64,000 bases of DNA from Thermasporomyces sp036564245. Lineage in GTDB: Bacteria; Actinomycetota; Actinomycetes; Propionibacteriales; Actinopolymorphaceae. Both the position numbers and the translations under genes were made by a program. The notes beneath the pieces are model-generated. The model searched no databases. It saw nothing but the letters and a program-made list of their open reading frames with translations, and was not told the DNA's origin. Location of the stretch: contig DATCKU010000067.1 in NCBI GenBank assembly GCA_036564245.1, positions 1 through 64,000 of the forward strand, in the 5' to 3' direction. Positions 52,572 to 61,080 of the stretch are shown piece after piece; the stretch's first letter is position 1, and every line of letters begins with the position of its first letter.

Positions 52572-52610
52572 AATGACCAGGCGTGGCGACGACGCACCCG
52601 CCACGCCAGG
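52572..52610. terminator. Hairpin between convergent genes, with AATGACCA head
   Basis: GGCGTGGCG (52580-52588) pairs perfectly with CGCCACGCC (52599-52607). It is preceded by AATGACCA, the head of the intergenic repeat family. Placed 10 nt past the GNAT stop and before the end of era, it may terminate both. Confidence 0.55.
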
Positions 52611-52690
52611 GACCCGCGCCTCCCACGGCTCCAGGACACCCTCGCCTGAGTCATTCGAAGCGCTAGTCCTGAGTCATTCGGAGCGACAGG

Positions 52691-53635
52691 TCAGAAGCCG
52701 AGGCGGCGGAGCTGCTTCGGATCCCGCTGCCAGTCCTTGGCCACCTTGACGTGCAGGTCGAGATAGACGGGGGTGCCGAGCAGGGCCTCGATCTGCTTGC
52801 GTGCCTTCGTCCCCACCTCGACCAGGCGCCGGCCCTTCGCACCGATCACGATCGCCTTCTGGCTCGGCCGTTCGACGTAGAGGTTGGCGTAGATGTCGAG
52901 CAGCGGTTTGTCCGGCGGGCGACCCTCGCGCGGCCCCATCTCCTCCACGACCACGGCGATGGAGTGCGGCAGCTCGTCCCGTACCCCTTCCAGCGCGGCC
53001 TCGCGGACGAGCTCGGCGACCAGGACCTCTTCCGGCTCGTCGGTCAGCTCCCCTTCCGGGTAGAACGCCGGTCCGGCGGGCAGCCGTGCAATCAACAGGT
53101 CGGTGAGCAGGTCTACCTGGAATCCCTCGGTCGCCGAGACCGGGACGATCTCGTCCCACTCCACGCCCGTCTCCTGCGACATGGCATCGACCTCGACGAG
53201 ATGCTGGGTCATCTCCTCCCGGTCGGCGAGGTCGGCCTTCGTGACGATCGCGAACGTCGGCCGCCGACGGACCTTCGCGATCTCACCAACAAGGAACCGG
53301 TCGCCCGGACCGATGCGCTCGTTCGCCGGCAGGCAGACGCCTACGATGTCCACCTCGCGGAGGGTGGTGAGCACCAAGGCGTTGAGCCGCTGGCCGAGCA
53401 ACGTGCGCGGTTTGTGCAGACCGGGGGTGTCGACCAGGATCAGCTGGGCATTGGGCCGGTTGACGATCCCGCGGATCGTGTGCCGAGTGGTCTGCGGACG
53501 CGACGAGGCGATCGCGACCTTCCGGCCGACGAGGGCGTTCGTCAAGGTGGACTTGCCGGTGTTCGGACGCCCTACGAGACAGGCGAAACCGCTCCGGAAT
53601 GTCGTGTCCTGCTCCACACCCGACTGGTCACTCAC
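52691..53635 (-). CDS. era: GTPase Era
   Basis: 314 residues. G1 GRPNTGKSTL, G3 DTPGLH, G4 TKAD, G5 SATEG, then the KH domain with GAKGRRLVEVGTKARKQIE. It binds 16S rRNA and helps assemble the small ribosomal subunit. Its GTG overlaps the stop of the CDA-like gene by 4 nt (GTGA). Confidence 0.95.
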   Translation of the reverse strand: MSDQSGVEQDTTFRSGFACLVGRPNTGKSTLTNALVGRKVAIASSRPQTTRHTIRGIVNRPNAQLILVDTPGLHKPRTLLGQRLNALVLTTLREVDIVGVCLPANERIGPGDRFLVGEIAKVRRRPTFAIVTKADLADREEMTQHLVEVDAMSQETGVEWDEIVPVSATEGFQVDLLTDLLIARLPAGPAFYPEGELTDEPEEVLVAELVREAALEGVRDELPHSIAVVVEEMGPREGRPPDKPLLDIYANLYVERPSQKAIVIGAKGRRLVEVGTKARKQIEALLGTPVYLDLHVKVAKDWQRDPKQLRRLGF

Positions 53636-54009
53636 GTCAGTTCGGACCCCACCACAACGCCATCGGGATTCGCGACGAAGACCGGGACTCCCGCACCACC
53701 CAGGTCCCGCACCGCCGTCAGGTCGTCCGGGGCGACGTCGGGCGATCCCCCGTCTGTCTCCGTCACGACCGCCGCAGCCTCGAGCCCTTCTGCGCCGCTC
53801 GATGCCGCCATCGCCACCGCGAGTCGTAGCGCGGAGAGCTGAAGCGAGGCGAGCGCCACGGTCGTGGCCGTGTACGTACGCCCCGTCGTGTCACGGACGG
53901 CGGCACCTTCCGCGCTTCCCGACCTCGCCCGGGAGGCTCGGGCAAGCGTCACGATCTTCGCATCCTCTGGGCCGAGCTCGACTGCACTCACGCGCTCGAT
54001 CGTAGTCAC
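53632..54009 (-). CDS. Cytidine-deaminase-like protein without zinc ligands
   Basis: About 125 residues. LGPEDAKIVTLARASRARSGSAEGAAVRDTTGRTY ... ALRLAVAMAASSGAEGLEAAAVVTE follows the cytidine deaminase fold as found beside era in many actinobacteria. The protein has no Cys and no His, so the CAE and PCxxC zinc sites are gone and deamination is not expected. GTG 54009 or 53991 may start it. It is translationally coupled to era, which suggests a role near ribosome assembly or only shared expression. Confidence 0.75.
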   Translation of the reverse strand: MTTIERVSAVELGPEDAKIVTLARASRARSGSAEGAAVRDTTGRTYTATTVALASLQLSALRLAVAMAASSGAEGLEAAAVVTETDGGSPDVAPDDLTAVRDLGGAGVPVFVANPDGVVVGSELT

Positions 54010-54082
54010 GCCCGCCAAGTTGTCCGAAGATGCACACCTTCGAGCCCCCGCGACGGCACGGGGCGCCAATAGCATCGAGGCC

Positions 54083-54859
54083 ATGGCTGAGCGTGTAGCG
54101 GGCAAGGTCGCGATCGTGACCGGCGGCGCGGGCGGGATCGGCAGGGCGACCGCCCAGCTGTTGTACGACGAAGGCGCCAAGGTCGTGATCGCAGATCTCG
54201 AGCCGTCCGAGCCGGATCGCGTGGCACGCGAGATCGATCCCTCCGGCGAACGGGTGCTGGCCGTCGCGGCCCAGCTCGACGAGGAGGCCCAGGCGCAGCA
54301 GGTGGTCGACACAGCCGTACGAACGTACGGCCAACTCGACATCCTCGCCAACGTCGCCGGGGTCCGCGTCTGGGGTCCGATCACAGAAGCGTCGCTGTCC
54401 TCGTGGGACTACATCCTGCGCGGAAACCTGCTCCAGGTCAGCCACTGCTCGAAGTTCGCCGTCCCCGCCATGGCCGAGACGGGCGGGGGCAGCATCGTCA
54501 ACGTCTCGTCCGCCAACGCCGTCAAGGGACGCAGCGGGATGGCGCAGTACGACGCGACCAAGGCGGCGCTGCTCGCCCTCACCCGTTCCATGGCGCATGA
54601 CCACGCGGCGGAGGGAATCCGCGTCAACGCCGTGTGCCCCGGACCGACCCTCACCGACTTCCACGTACGCCGCCGCGCTCAGGCGACCGGCGAGTCCCTC
54701 GAGCAGGCCCGGGCCGCACTCGCCTCCGCGACACCCACCCTGCTGCGTCGACAGGCCGATCCCAAGGAGATCGCGTACGCCATCGTCTTCCTCGCAAGCG
54801 ACGAGGCTTCGTACATCACCGGCACGACCCTCATGGTCGACGGCGGCCTCTCGGCATGA
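54083..54859 (+). CDS. SDR family oxidoreductase
   Basis: 258 residues, classical short-chain dehydrogenase. Cofactor motif VTGGAGGIGRATAQ, NVAG, catalytic Ser in IVNVSSANAV and Tyr/Lys in YDATK, then the end VDGGLSA. ADL after the second strand hints at NAD preference. Substrate unknown. ATG 54083 was chosen; the frame is open upstream to 53864 over the CDA-like gene. Confidence 0.88.
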   Translation: MAERVAGKVAIVTGGAGGIGRATAQLLYDEGAKVVIADLEPSEPDRVAREIDPSGERVLAVAAQLDEEAQAQQVVDTAVRTYGQLDILANVAGVRVWGPITEASLSSWDYILRGNLLQVSHCSKFAVPAMAETGGGSIVNVSSANAVKGRSGMAQYDATKAALLALTRSMAHDHAAEGIRVNAVCPGPTLTDFHVRRRAQATGESLEQARAALASATPTLLRRQADPKEIAYAIVFLASDEASYITGTTLMVDGGLSA

Positions 54860-54977
54860 CCCCGACACAGCACTTCTCGGCGTCACAGTCTTCAGACCCG
54901 GCGCGTCATACCAATGGCGGGCGATCCCCGCCGAGCTCCCGAAGAGCACAGGTCTTTAGCTTGGCGAGGCGTTGGTC

Positions 54978-55449
54978 ATGAACGTTTGGATCCGGAACCT
55001 GCTTTTCACGATCGTCGTCCCGGGCTCGGCGGCAGTGTGGTTCCCTTGGTGGGTCCTCACCCGTGGCAAGGCGCACCCGAACCCACCGCTTGGTACGCCG
55101 TAGCTCTCATCATCGTCGGGGCGGCGCTGTACCTGTGGTGTCTCCACGCGTTCGCCACCATCGGACGAGGCACACCGGGACCGTGGGACGCTCCCCGTCA
55201 CTCGTCGCGACCGGCCCCTATCGCTGGGTTCGCAATCCCATGTACATTTCCGCGCTTCTCGTCGTGCTCGGCGAGGCATGGTTGTTCCTCGCGCCCGAAC
55301 TGCTTGTCTACGCCGGGGCGATGGCGCTCTGCTTCCACCTTTTCGTGATCGGTTACGAGGAGCCGACCTTGGCCCGTAAGTTCGGCGAGACCTACGCAGA
55401 GTACAAACACGAGGTCCGGCGTTGGATACCACGATCGCCGCGCCGGTGA
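54978..55449 (+). pseudogene. Isoprenylcysteine methyltransferase-like membrane protein, two frameshifts
   Basis: A single protein can be read only by changing frame twice. Part 1 starts at ATG 54978 (MNVWIRNLLFTIVVPGSAAV). Part 2, in another frame, has WYAVALIIVGAALYLWCL (from about 55085). Part 3 has VATGPYRWVRNPMYISAL to VRRWIPRSPRR, ending at 55449. Part 3 holds the ICMT motif GPYRWVRNPMY and EEPTLARKFGETYAEYK. The breaks fall near 55075-55095 and near 55190-55200 (a CCCC run). It is either a recent pseudogene or a pair of sequencing errors. Confidence 0.75.
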
Positions 55450-55566
55450 GGTGCGATCCTTCCGCTCGTGGCCGGACCTCGTCGCGTGCTCCTCGACGGG
55501 ACGCTGTCACATGGGTGTCTCGTCGTCCGTCATCACCTAGAGGGAGCCGATCGGAGGGATGTGGCG

Positions 55567-56457
55567 ATGGACGACGACGCCTGGTTGTGGCTGGCTGAGC
55601 AGTTCGAGTCCCACCGAAACCGCCTGCGGGCAGTGGCCCACCGGATGCTCGGCTCCTTCGCCGAAGCCGACGACGCCGTTCAGGAGGCCTGGCTCCGGAT
55701 TCGTCACTCCGATCCCAGCGGCGTGGAGAACGTCGGTGGATGGCTCACAACGATCGTCGCTCGGGTCGCCCTCGACATGCTGCGTTCGAGGAAAGCGCGC
55801 CGCGAGGAGCCGCTGGACGCGCACGAGCTGGACGGGATGAGCAACGGGCACGGCCTCGACCCGCAACAGGAGGCAGAGTTGGCCGATTCGGTCGGCCTCG
55901 CGTTGCTCGTGGTCCTGGACAGGCTGGCCCCTGCCGAGCGGGTCGCGTTCGTGCTCCACAACCTCTTCGCCGTACCCTTCGACGAGATCGCTCCGATAGT
56001 GGGCCGATCGCCCGCGGCGACGAGACAGCTCGCAAGCCGCGCACGCCGTCGGATACAGGGCTCACCCGCGGTTCCTCACCAAGACCTCGCCCGGCAACGA
56101 GAGGTCGTCGACGCGTTCCTCTCCGCCGCCCGTGCGGGTGACTTGAACGGACTCGTCGCCGTCTTCGACCCGGATGTGGTCCTTCACGCCGACCACCCGG
56201 CCGCACCCACTGGCACGAGGACGGAGATCCGTGGGGCGCAGCGGGTGGCAGAGCGAGCGCTCGTCTTCTCCGACATGGCCCGATACGCACAACAGGCGCT
56301 GGTGAACGGGGCTGTCGGCCTGGTGGTGGCTCCACGCGGACGACTCCTGAGAGCCCTCTGTTTCACGATCACACACCAGAAGATCGCCGCAATCGAGATC
56401 GTCACCGATCCTGTACGGCTGGACCAGCTCGAACTCGGGGTCTTGGCGACCCCGTGA
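55567..56457 (+). CDS. ECF sigma factor, SigJ/ECF41-like with SnoaL-like tail
   Basis: 296 residues. Region 2 (RLRAVAHRMLGSFAEADDAVQEAWLR, VGGWLTTIVARVALDMLRSRKARR), region 4 (RLAPAERVAFVLHNLFAVPFDEIAPIVGRSPAATRQLASRARRRI), then a C-terminal domain of about 110 residues of the SnoaL/NTF2 type that modulates activity. The usual anti-sigma partner is absent in this class. ATG 55567 has GGAGGG upstream. A target promoter and signal are unknown. Confidence 0.85.
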   Translation: MDDDAWLWLAEQFESHRNRLRAVAHRMLGSFAEADDAVQEAWLRIRHSDPSGVENVGGWLTTIVARVALDMLRSRKARREEPLDAHELDGMSNGHGLDPQQEAELADSVGLALLVVLDRLAPAERVAFVLHNLFAVPFDEIAPIVGRSPAATRQLASRARRRIQGSPAVPHQDLARQREVVDAFLSAARAGDLNGLVAVFDPDVVLHADHPAAPTGTRTEIRGAQRVAERALVFSDMARYAQQALVNGAVGLVVAPRGRLLRALCFTITHQKIAAIEIVTDPVRLDQLELGVLATP

Positions 56458-56460
56458 CCG

Positions 56461-57753
56461 TCACGCGGATTCCTCCGCCACTTCCTCCGAACTGTCGAGC
56501 CGGGTGACGAGGATGGTCGGGATGCGATTGCGTCGGCCGACCGGTCCCTCGGCCAAAAGACGCAGCCCGTCGACGACGATGGTGGCCCCGGGTATCGGCA
56601 CCTTGTCCAGGTGCTTGGCCATGAGCCCGCCCACGCTGTCGACGTCCTCGTCGTCGAGCTCCAGATCGAACAGCTCACCGAGCTCGTGGATCGGGAGCCT
56701 GGAGCTCACGCGGACCGCCCCACCGGCCAGCCGCTCGACCGCCTGAGGCTCCACGTCGTACTCGTCGGTGATCTCCCCGACGATCTCCTCGAGGATGTCC
56801 TCGATCGTCACGAGGCCCGCGGTGCCGCCGTACTCGTCGAGCACGATCGCAAGATGCGTCCGCTGCTGTTGCATCTCGCGCAGCAGTTCGTCGATCGGCT
56901 TGGAGTCCGGTACGAACGCCGGCGGGCGCATCACCTGCTCGACGCGCTCGGTCGACTCAGCCTTGCGGTTGTCGTACACCCGCTGCGTGACGTCCTTGAG
57001 ATAGGCGATGCCCACGATGTCGTCGAGGTTCTCGCCGACCACCGGGATCCGCGAGAAGCCGCTGCGCAGCGCAAGCGACATGAGCTGCCGCAGCGTCTTG
57101 TGCCGCTCGATGAAGACGATGTCGGTCCGCGGCACCATCACCTCGCGGACGATGGTGTCGCCCAGCTCGAACACCGAGTGGATCATCTCGCGTTCGCCGG
57201 ACTCGATGACCCGGCTCGCCTCGGCCAGGTCGACCAGCTCCCGCAGCTCGGCCTCGGTCGCGAACGGTCCCTCGCGGAACCCCTTGCCCGGTGTCAGGGC
57301 GTTACCCACGACGATCAGCAGCTTGGGCAACGGGCCCAGGACCTTCGTCAACGCCATCAACAAAGCCGACGTGACGATGGCCACCCGGTCGGCCCGCTGC
57401 CGGCCGAGAGTCCGCGGTGCGACGCCGATCACGACGTACGACACGACGATCATCACGCCGGCGGCGATCAGGACGGCGGCCCAGGCGGGACGCACCAGGC
57501 CGATCACCACCTCGGCCACCAGGATCGTGGCGAGGATCTCGCATGTGATGCGCAGCAGCAGTGCAGTGTTCAGGTAGCGGGCGCTGTCCTCGACGAGTCG
57601 CCGTACCCGTTCCGCGCCGCGCCGGCCGGCCGCGACAAGCTCGTCGGCACGCGTCTTGGAGAAGGTTGAGAGCGCCGCCTCGGCAGCCGCCAGGACACCC
57701 GCGATGAACACCAGCACCGCGGCGAGGACCAAAAGGCCCGTGTCACCGTTCAT
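56461..57753 (-). CDS. Hemolysin/CNNM family protein with CBS pair
   Basis: 430 residues. An N-terminal DUF21 membrane domain of three to four segments, a CBS pair (REVMVPRTDIVFIE ... SRIPVVGENLDDIVGIAYLKDV and later EYGGTAGLVTIEDILEEIVGEI), and a C-terminal CorC-type domain. Likely Mg2+/Co2+ efflux or its regulation at the membrane. ATG 57753 overlaps the ybeY end by 11 nt; the longer frame to 57975 lies inside ybeY. Confidence 0.88.
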   Translation of the reverse strand: MNGDTGLLVLAAVLVFIAGVLAAAEAALSTFSKTRADELVAAGRRGAERVRRLVEDSARYLNTALLLRITCEILATILVAEVVIGLVRPAWAAVLIAAGVMIVVSYVVIGVAPRTLGRQRADRVAIVTSALLMALTKVLGPLPKLLIVVGNALTPGKGFREGPFATEAELRELVDLAEASRVIESGEREMIHSVFELGDTIVREVMVPRTDIVFIERHKTLRQLMSLALRSGFSRIPVVGENLDDIVGIAYLKDVTQRVYDNRKAESTERVEQVMRPPAFVPDSKPIDELLREMQQQRTHLAIVLDEYGGTAGLVTIEDILEEIVGEITDEYDVEPQAVERLAGGAVRVSSRLPIHELGELFDLELDDEDVDSVGGLMAKHLDKVPIPGATIVVDGLRLLAEGPVGRRNRIPTILVTRLDSSEEVAEESA

Positions 57754-58234
57754 CCGTAGATTCGCCCGTAGAGGGCTGCCTCCTCCGAAGCGGTTGCCAC
57801 TCCCCGAGCAACCGTGCCTGAAGCGAGAACATCTCCTGGTGCCCCTCAGGATCGGCGTGGTCGTAGCCGAGCAGATGCAGGATGCCGTGGATCGTGAGCA
57901 GGTGGAGCTCGTCCTCGATCGTGTGTCCGGCCTCCTTCGCCTGCCGTTCGGCGACCTGGGGGCACAACACGACATCGCCGAGGAGCCCGAGGGGCGGCTC
58001 CTCGCCCTCCCTGCCCGGCCGAAGCTCGTCCATCGGGAAGGCGAGCACGTCGGTGGGACCCGGTTCGTCCATCCACCGCATGTGATGCTCCGCCATGGTC
58101 TGCTCGTCGACCAGGACGATGGAGAGCTCCGCCTGCGGGTGGACGTTCATGCGGTCAAGGGCGAACCGGGCGAGCCGCACCAGCTCGCGGACGTCGACCT
58201 CGACGCCTGACTCGTTGGCGATGTCGATGCTCAT
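57743..58234 (-). CDS. ybeY: Endoribonuclease YbeY (16S rRNA maturation)
   Basis: 163 residues. Zinc motif HGILHLLGYDH near residues 115-125, with the upstream DVLAFPMDE. It trims the 3' end of 16S rRNA. It lies between phoH and the CNNM gene, the conserved order, and overlaps the latter. Confidence 0.93.
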   Translation of the reverse strand: MSIDIANESGVEVDVRELVRLARFALDRMNVHPQAELSIVLVDEQTMAEHHMRWMDEPGPTDVLAFPMDELRPGREGEEPPLGLLGDVVLCPQVAERQAKEAGHTIEDELHLLTIHGILHLLGYDHADPEGHQEMFSLQARLLGEWQPLRRRQPSTGESTDER

Positions 58235-58303
58235 GTGTGCAGAAGAGACGGTTGGGAAAGGCGTGTGGTTTCCTCCGCGTACGTTTTCACCGGCCTGAAG
58301 TGG

Positions 58304-60439
58304 TCACGAACGCGTCGGCCCCTGCTTACGGCGTCGCACGTCGGGGCTTCCGGCGGCAGCACCACCGGAGTCCTGCTCGGCGCGCCGGGCTTCGTACTTG
58401 TCGTACGCCGCGACGATCCGGCCGACGAGCTTGTGGCGTACGACGTCCTGGCTGCTGAGCGTGCAGAAGTGTACGTCGTCGAGGTCGGCGAGGATCTCGC
58501 GGACCACCTTGAGCCCGGAGAACGTGCCGTTGGGCAGGTCGATCTGGGTGATGTCACCTGTCACCACCATCTTGGATCCGAACCCGAGTCGGGTCAGGAA
58601 CATCTTCATCTGCTCCGGCGAGGTGTTCTGCGCCTCGTCGAGGATGATGAACGCGTCGTTGAGCGTGTTGTGGGTGAGGAGGAAGTCCTCCGTGACGTAG
58701 AGCGAGTCGGCCGCAGCCACCTGGATGCAGACAGCCTCGGCGGTGCCGGCGGACTCGATGCGGTCGATGAGGCGCAGCGGGCGCCCGCCGCCAACCCGGT
58801 CGTAGGCCTGCTGCTTGCGCGCCAGCCGGAACGGCTCGATGCCTGCCGGCAGGCTGATGTCCAGGGCATAGACGCCATACCGGGACGAAACGTCGAGGCT
58901 CGCCCCATCCGGCGTGTCGCCATTGGCCTCGCCGGTGCGCCAGGACGCGACTCCACCGAGCGAGCGGACGAGGAACAGCACGTCGTCGCGCAGGCGTGGT
59001 GAGGTGGTGACGTACCGAATCCGGCCGGTCTGTTCGCTCGTCGGCTCACCGTCGGTGTCAAGCAGACCTTGCAGCACCGCGAGCCGAACGTCCGCGGTGT
59101 TGTAGAGGTACGCCTCAGGCACGAACCTCGTCTCGGGCCGCACGTCCTCCAGACCGAGCTCACGCACAGCTGCGGTAACGGGGTCCGCGATCGTGACGAC
59201 CTGCCCAGGCTCGCTGCTGACCCCCAGTGCGACGTCACGTTCGCCTGGGCGTCGCACCTCGACACCAGGGACACGCTGCCCGAGGCCCTCGGCCAGCGCA
59301 GGATCCAGCGTGGAGCCGCTCGAGCCGGCACGCCGACCGCTGCCCAGGAGGTGCCCCAGAGCGTACGGGTCCAGCGGCACGTCCTGAGCCGGGAAGCACA
59401 CCGGCTTGCGCAGCAGCGGGAGCTCGTACCGATGATCAGTGCTGTCCCACGATGGGACCTTTGAGCTCCGAGCGTCGGACCGCAAGCTCTCGATCAAGAA
59501 CTCGGTCGTGACGACTCGCCAGGACCGTCCACGATGGCGATCCTCGGGGGCGCGCACGGTCCAGAGGTGATCGGCCGTCGCCAGCGTCGAGGCACCGTCT
59601 TGAGTCGTGACGCGGAAGATGTCCTTCTCACCCTGCGGGTACACGCCCAGGACGGGCGTGGGCTCACCGTCCGACCCGACGACCAGGTCGCCGACCCGAA
59701 GGTCGCCGATGGCCCGCCATCCATCGGGTGTCAGGACCTTGCTGAAGACCGGCTGGGCACGACCGCGCATGTAGGCGAGCGGCGCGACCTCGATGGTCCC
59801 CGCCGTGAGGAGCCGGGGGATCGAGTCGGGATCGATCATGTCGTGCAGCGCGTCGTACAGCGGACGCAGGTAGGGATCGATCTTCTCCGACAGGGTGCCG
59901 GGCAGGAAGCCCAGCCGCTCCCCCGCCTCGACCGCCGGTCGGGTGAGGATGATCCGGTTGACCCGCTTGGCCTGCAGGGCCTGCACGGCCTTGGCCATCG
60001 CCAGGTAGGTCTTCCCGGTGCCCGCAGGGCCGATCGCGAACACGATGGTGTGCTCGTCGATCGCGTCGACGTAGCGCTTCTGGCCGAGCGTCTTGGGCCG
60101 GATCGTCTTGCCCCGGTTGGACAGGATGTTGAGGGTCAGCACCTCGGCCGGCCGCTCGGCTTCCCGGGCGCGCAACATCGCGATGCTGCGCTCGATTGCG
60201 TCTGACGTCAGTCCATGCCCAGAACGGACGACTGCGATCAACTCGTCGAAAAGCTGCTCGACCAAGATCCGCTCGTCTGGCTCGGCGATGACCGTGATCT
60301 CGTTCCCTCGTACGTAGATCTCGGCGTCGAACTCCTTTTCGGCGACCCGGAGGAACTCGTCTCGCGGCCCGAGCAGGCTGACCATCGAGATGCTCGACGG
60401 GACGACGATCTTGGTCTGTGATGGGGTGGTCTTTCCCAT
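58304..60439 (-). CDS. phoH: PhoH family ATPase interrupted by an intein
   Basis: 711 residues as translated; 347 after removal of the intein, the usual PhoH length. N-extein (1-227) has Walker A GPAGTGKTYLAMAK and ends APLAYMRGR; C-extein (592-711) starts TLNDAFIILDEAQNT, the Walker B region. PhoH is a cytoplasmic ATPase of probable RNA function, conserved beside ybeY. The intein lies in the conserved MRGR/TLNDAF junction, at the active site, so splicing is needed for function. Start ATG 60439. Confidence 0.93.
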   Translation of the reverse strand: MGKTTPSQTKIVVPSSISMVSLLGPRDEFLRVAEKEFDAEIYVRGNEITVIAEPDERILVEQLFDELIAVVRSGHGLTSDAIERSIAMLRAREAERPAEVLTLNILSNRGKTIRPKTLGQKRYVDAIDEHTIVFAIGPAGTGKTYLAMAKAVQALQAKRVNRIILTRPAVEAGERLGFLPGTLSEKIDPYLRPLYDALHDMIDPDSIPRLLTAGTIEVAPLAYMRGRAQPVFSKVLTPDGWRAIGDLRVGDLVVGSDGEPTPVLGVYPQGEKDIFRVTTQDGASTLATADHLWTVRAPEDRHRGRSWRVVTTEFLIESLRSDARSSKVPSWDSTDHRYELPLLRKPVCFPAQDVPLDPYALGHLLGSGRRAGSSGSTLDPALAEGLGQRVPGVEVRRPGERDVALGVSSEPGQVVTIADPVTAAVRELGLEDVRPETRFVPEAYLYNTADVRLAVLQGLLDTDGEPTSEQTGRIRYVTTSPRLRDDVLFLVRSLGGVASWRTGEANGDTPDGASLDVSSRYGVYALDISLPAGIEPFRLARKQQAYDRVGGGRPLRLIDRIESAGTAEAVCIQVAAADSLYVTEDFLLTHNTLNDAFIILDEAQNTSPEQMKMFLTRLGFGSKMVVTGDITQIDLPNGTFSGLKVVREILADLDDVHFCTLSSQDVVRHKLVGRIVAAYDKYEARRAEQDSGGAAAGSPDVRRRKQGPTRS
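58667..59758 (-). mobile_element. Class-3-like intein in PhoH, with degenerate LAGLIDADG endonuclease
   Basis: 364 residues (PhoH residues 228-591). It begins AQPVFSKVLTPDGW, with Ala instead of Cys/Ser at position 1. Block B is TLATADHLW with Trp at intein residue 66; block F is AVCIQV with Cys 344; block G is LLTHN with Thr 362, followed by Thr as +1 residue. Trp, Cys and Thr at these places are the signature of class 3 inteins, where the block F Cys starts splicing. The endonuclease domain has two LAGLIDADG-type motifs: LGHLLGSG (133-142; Ser where Asp is expected) and LQGLLDTDG (228-238; intact Asp). Confidence 0.9.
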
Positions 60440-60626
60440 GGGTGGCCTAATGCAGGCCTCTCCTCCGTCAGTTGGTCGGCTGAACGACAGCCATCGTAGC
60501 CCGCGGCACCCCCTGACCGGTTACCGATTTCTCCCAGCGCGCACGAGCCGCCGATCGATCCCGGCAGGCCGGCTGCGCTGCCTGCGGACGGTACGCCGAC
60601 GGCTGACCGGTGGCCGCGGCCACCGG

Positions 60627-60980
60627 TCAGCCGAGCTGGCCTGCGAGGTCCCGGCCACCGAGCACGTGGGCGTGGCAGTGCCGCACCACCTGACCCCCTT
60701 GCGACCCGGTGTTGAAGACGACCCGGTAGCCGGAGTCGGCGATCCGGAGATCTTTGGCGACCATCACGCATTCGGACAACACGGTCCCGGCCAGCTCGGG
60801 GTCGGCGGCGGTGAGCTCGGTCAGGTCGGCATGGTGCGACTTGGGGATCACCAGGACATGCACCGGCGCCTGGGGCTCGATGTCGTGGAATGCGAGCGTG
60901 CGGGGCGTCTCCCGCACCACCGTCGCCGGGATGGAACCCGCGACGATCCGGCAGAAGAGACATTCGGACGTGGTGGTCAT
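60627..60980 (-). CDS. HIT family (histidine triad nucleotide-binding) protein
   Basis: 117 residues. N-terminal CLFCRIVAGSIPATVV with a zinc-type CxxC, and the triad VVRHCHAHVLGG near the C-terminus (HxHxHxx). HinT-type hydrolase of nucleoside phosphoramidates. ATG 60980 is favoured; ATG 60992 is possible. It sits directly after dnaJ, where other actinobacteria usually place rsmE between them; that gene is missing here. Confidence 0.9.
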   Translation of the reverse strand: MTTTSECLFCRIVAGSIPATVVRETPRTLAFHDIEPQAPVHVLVIPKSHHADLTELTAADPELAGTVLSECVMVAKDLRIADSGYRVVFNTGSQGGQVVRHCHAHVLGGRDLAGQLG

Positions 60981-61080
60981 GGAAGGAACCATGCCCCACA
61001 GCCCAGGAGCTTTCGCCTCGAGCAGCGAAAACGCCCCGCCTCGCGACGCCCGACAACGCTGTGTGGTGACCTCGATCCGG

